NCBI GenBank assembly: GCA_014529385.2 | Contig: CM043948.1 | Location: 78,044,291-78,108,290 of the forward strand | Length of the DNA stretch: 64,000 nt | Direction: 5' to 3' | Origin: Adiantum capillus-veneris | Lineage: Eukaryota; Streptophyta; Polypodiopsida; Polypodiales; Pteridaceae | Shown here: positions 63,828 to 64,000 of the stretch, one piece after another | Layout of the letters: the number at the start of each line of letters is the position of its first letter | How positions within the stretch are numbered: the first letter of the stretch is position 1 | Position numbers and translations under genes: made by a program | Notes under the pieces: generated by a model | Database searches by the model: none | Told to the model about the DNA's origin: nothing | What the model saw: the letters and a program-made list of their open reading frames with translations, nothing else

Positions 63828-64000
63828 CCCATCTACTTTGCTAGTAGGGTCATGAATGCCTTGGAGAGAGGCTACACAGAGGCAGAACTCATGATGCTTT
63901 CTCTCATGTTTGCGGTGAGAAATTTTAGATCCTACTTGCTACCAAAACCTTTTGTAATTCTCACTGCAGAAAATTTGTTTCCTTGGGTGTCATCTCAAAT
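63690..64000 (+). pseudogene. G6 RNase H start, cut by the window end
   Basis: LMPPFWEYTFFVSSSVGKET, then GVVLLQQDLHSTRM, stop, PIYFASRVMNALERGYTEAE, MMLSLMFAVRNFRSYLLPKP, FVILTAENLF. These are the RNase H blocks with 'V-SS' in place of the usual 'VDAS' (first catalytic Asp lost) and 'YASR-----E--YT--E' with the Glu kept. It runs off the window. Confidence 0.8.

Larger units (their letters stand above)
60477..64000 (+). mobile_element. G6: gypsy element internal region, continues past the window end
   Basis: Leader frames, gag, zinc knuckle, protease and reverse transcriptase follow in order, with RNase H starting at the window edge. It is related to G1 (same DGGAQIC protease, same primer type and leader frame) but better preserved. 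Confidence 0.88.

Noticed and set aside
1-64000. tRNA, rRNA or other RNA genes
   Set aside because: TGGTATCAGAGC at 28505 and similar sites are retrotransposon primer sites, not tRNA genes; no cloverleaf or rRNA stretch was found by eye.

Overview
This window is repeat-dominated nuclear DNA of a large-genome land plant. Nearly every recognisable coding stretch belongs to a retrotransposon, most copies are broken by stops and frameshifts, and elements sit inside one another. Long purine/pyrimidine microsatellites, AT-rich spacers and a eukaryotic-style TATA box ahead of one small secreted-protein gene fit a plant with heavy retrotransposon load. The gypsy family seen at 4.9-7.3 kb, 24.6-26.0 kb, 35.3-36.8 kb and 39.4-39.8 kb reminds me of seed-free plant elements (fern or moss), but I cannot name the species.

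Layout. 1-2.64 kb: AT-rich, no gene. 2.65-4.93 kb: 5'-truncated Ty1/copia element on the minus strand. 4.93-25.99 kb: a Ty3/gypsy element (here 'family A') split at 7324/24594 by a nest. The nest is a 17.27-kb insertion with 148-bp LTRs and 5-bp target duplications ('S element', minus strand). S itself carries a complete, degenerate Tat-like gypsy element with 2.6-2.7-kb LTRs and two RNase H domains (8351-19837, minus strand, 'G1') and a 435-bp Mutator-like MITE (23690-24124). Two more copies further along (family A at 35.3 kb, S at 32.1-34.5 kb) show the sites without the insertions, so the nesting order is read directly from the sequence.

26.0-30.7 kb: a minus-strand coding remnant, then a gypsy element with its 5' LTR, initiator-tRNA-Met primer site and gag ('G3'). 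31.0-32.1 kb: a 0.95-kb unknown repeat (again at 46.3 kb) and a gypsy scrap. 32.1-34.5 kb: second S copy. 34.5-34.8 kb: copia gag zinc knuckles. 35.3-39.8 kb: second family-A copy, interrupted by a different gypsy element that still has a long open integrase. 39.87-46.3 kb: gypsy gag element on the minus strand ('G4') whose leader carries an array of 22-bp palindromes. 47.2-48.9 kb: 3' part of a LINE.

48.9-50.0 kb holds the one convincing host gene: a 118-residue secreted protein with eight clustered cysteines, a TATA box and a striking inverted repeat upstream. 51.3-56.4 kb: degenerate gypsy gag-pol ('G5'). 56.4-60.5 kb: AT-rich DNA including the long terminal repeat of the last gypsy element ('G6'), into which a 1.34-kb element with TTAA duplications has inserted. 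60.5-64 kb: G6 leader, gag, protease and reverse transcriptase, running off the end of the window.

The genes do not form a pathway. The window is a record of successive insertions: family A first, S into A, G1 and a MITE into S; separately, a TTAA element into the G6 LTR. Alignments, identities and boundaries were judged by eye.
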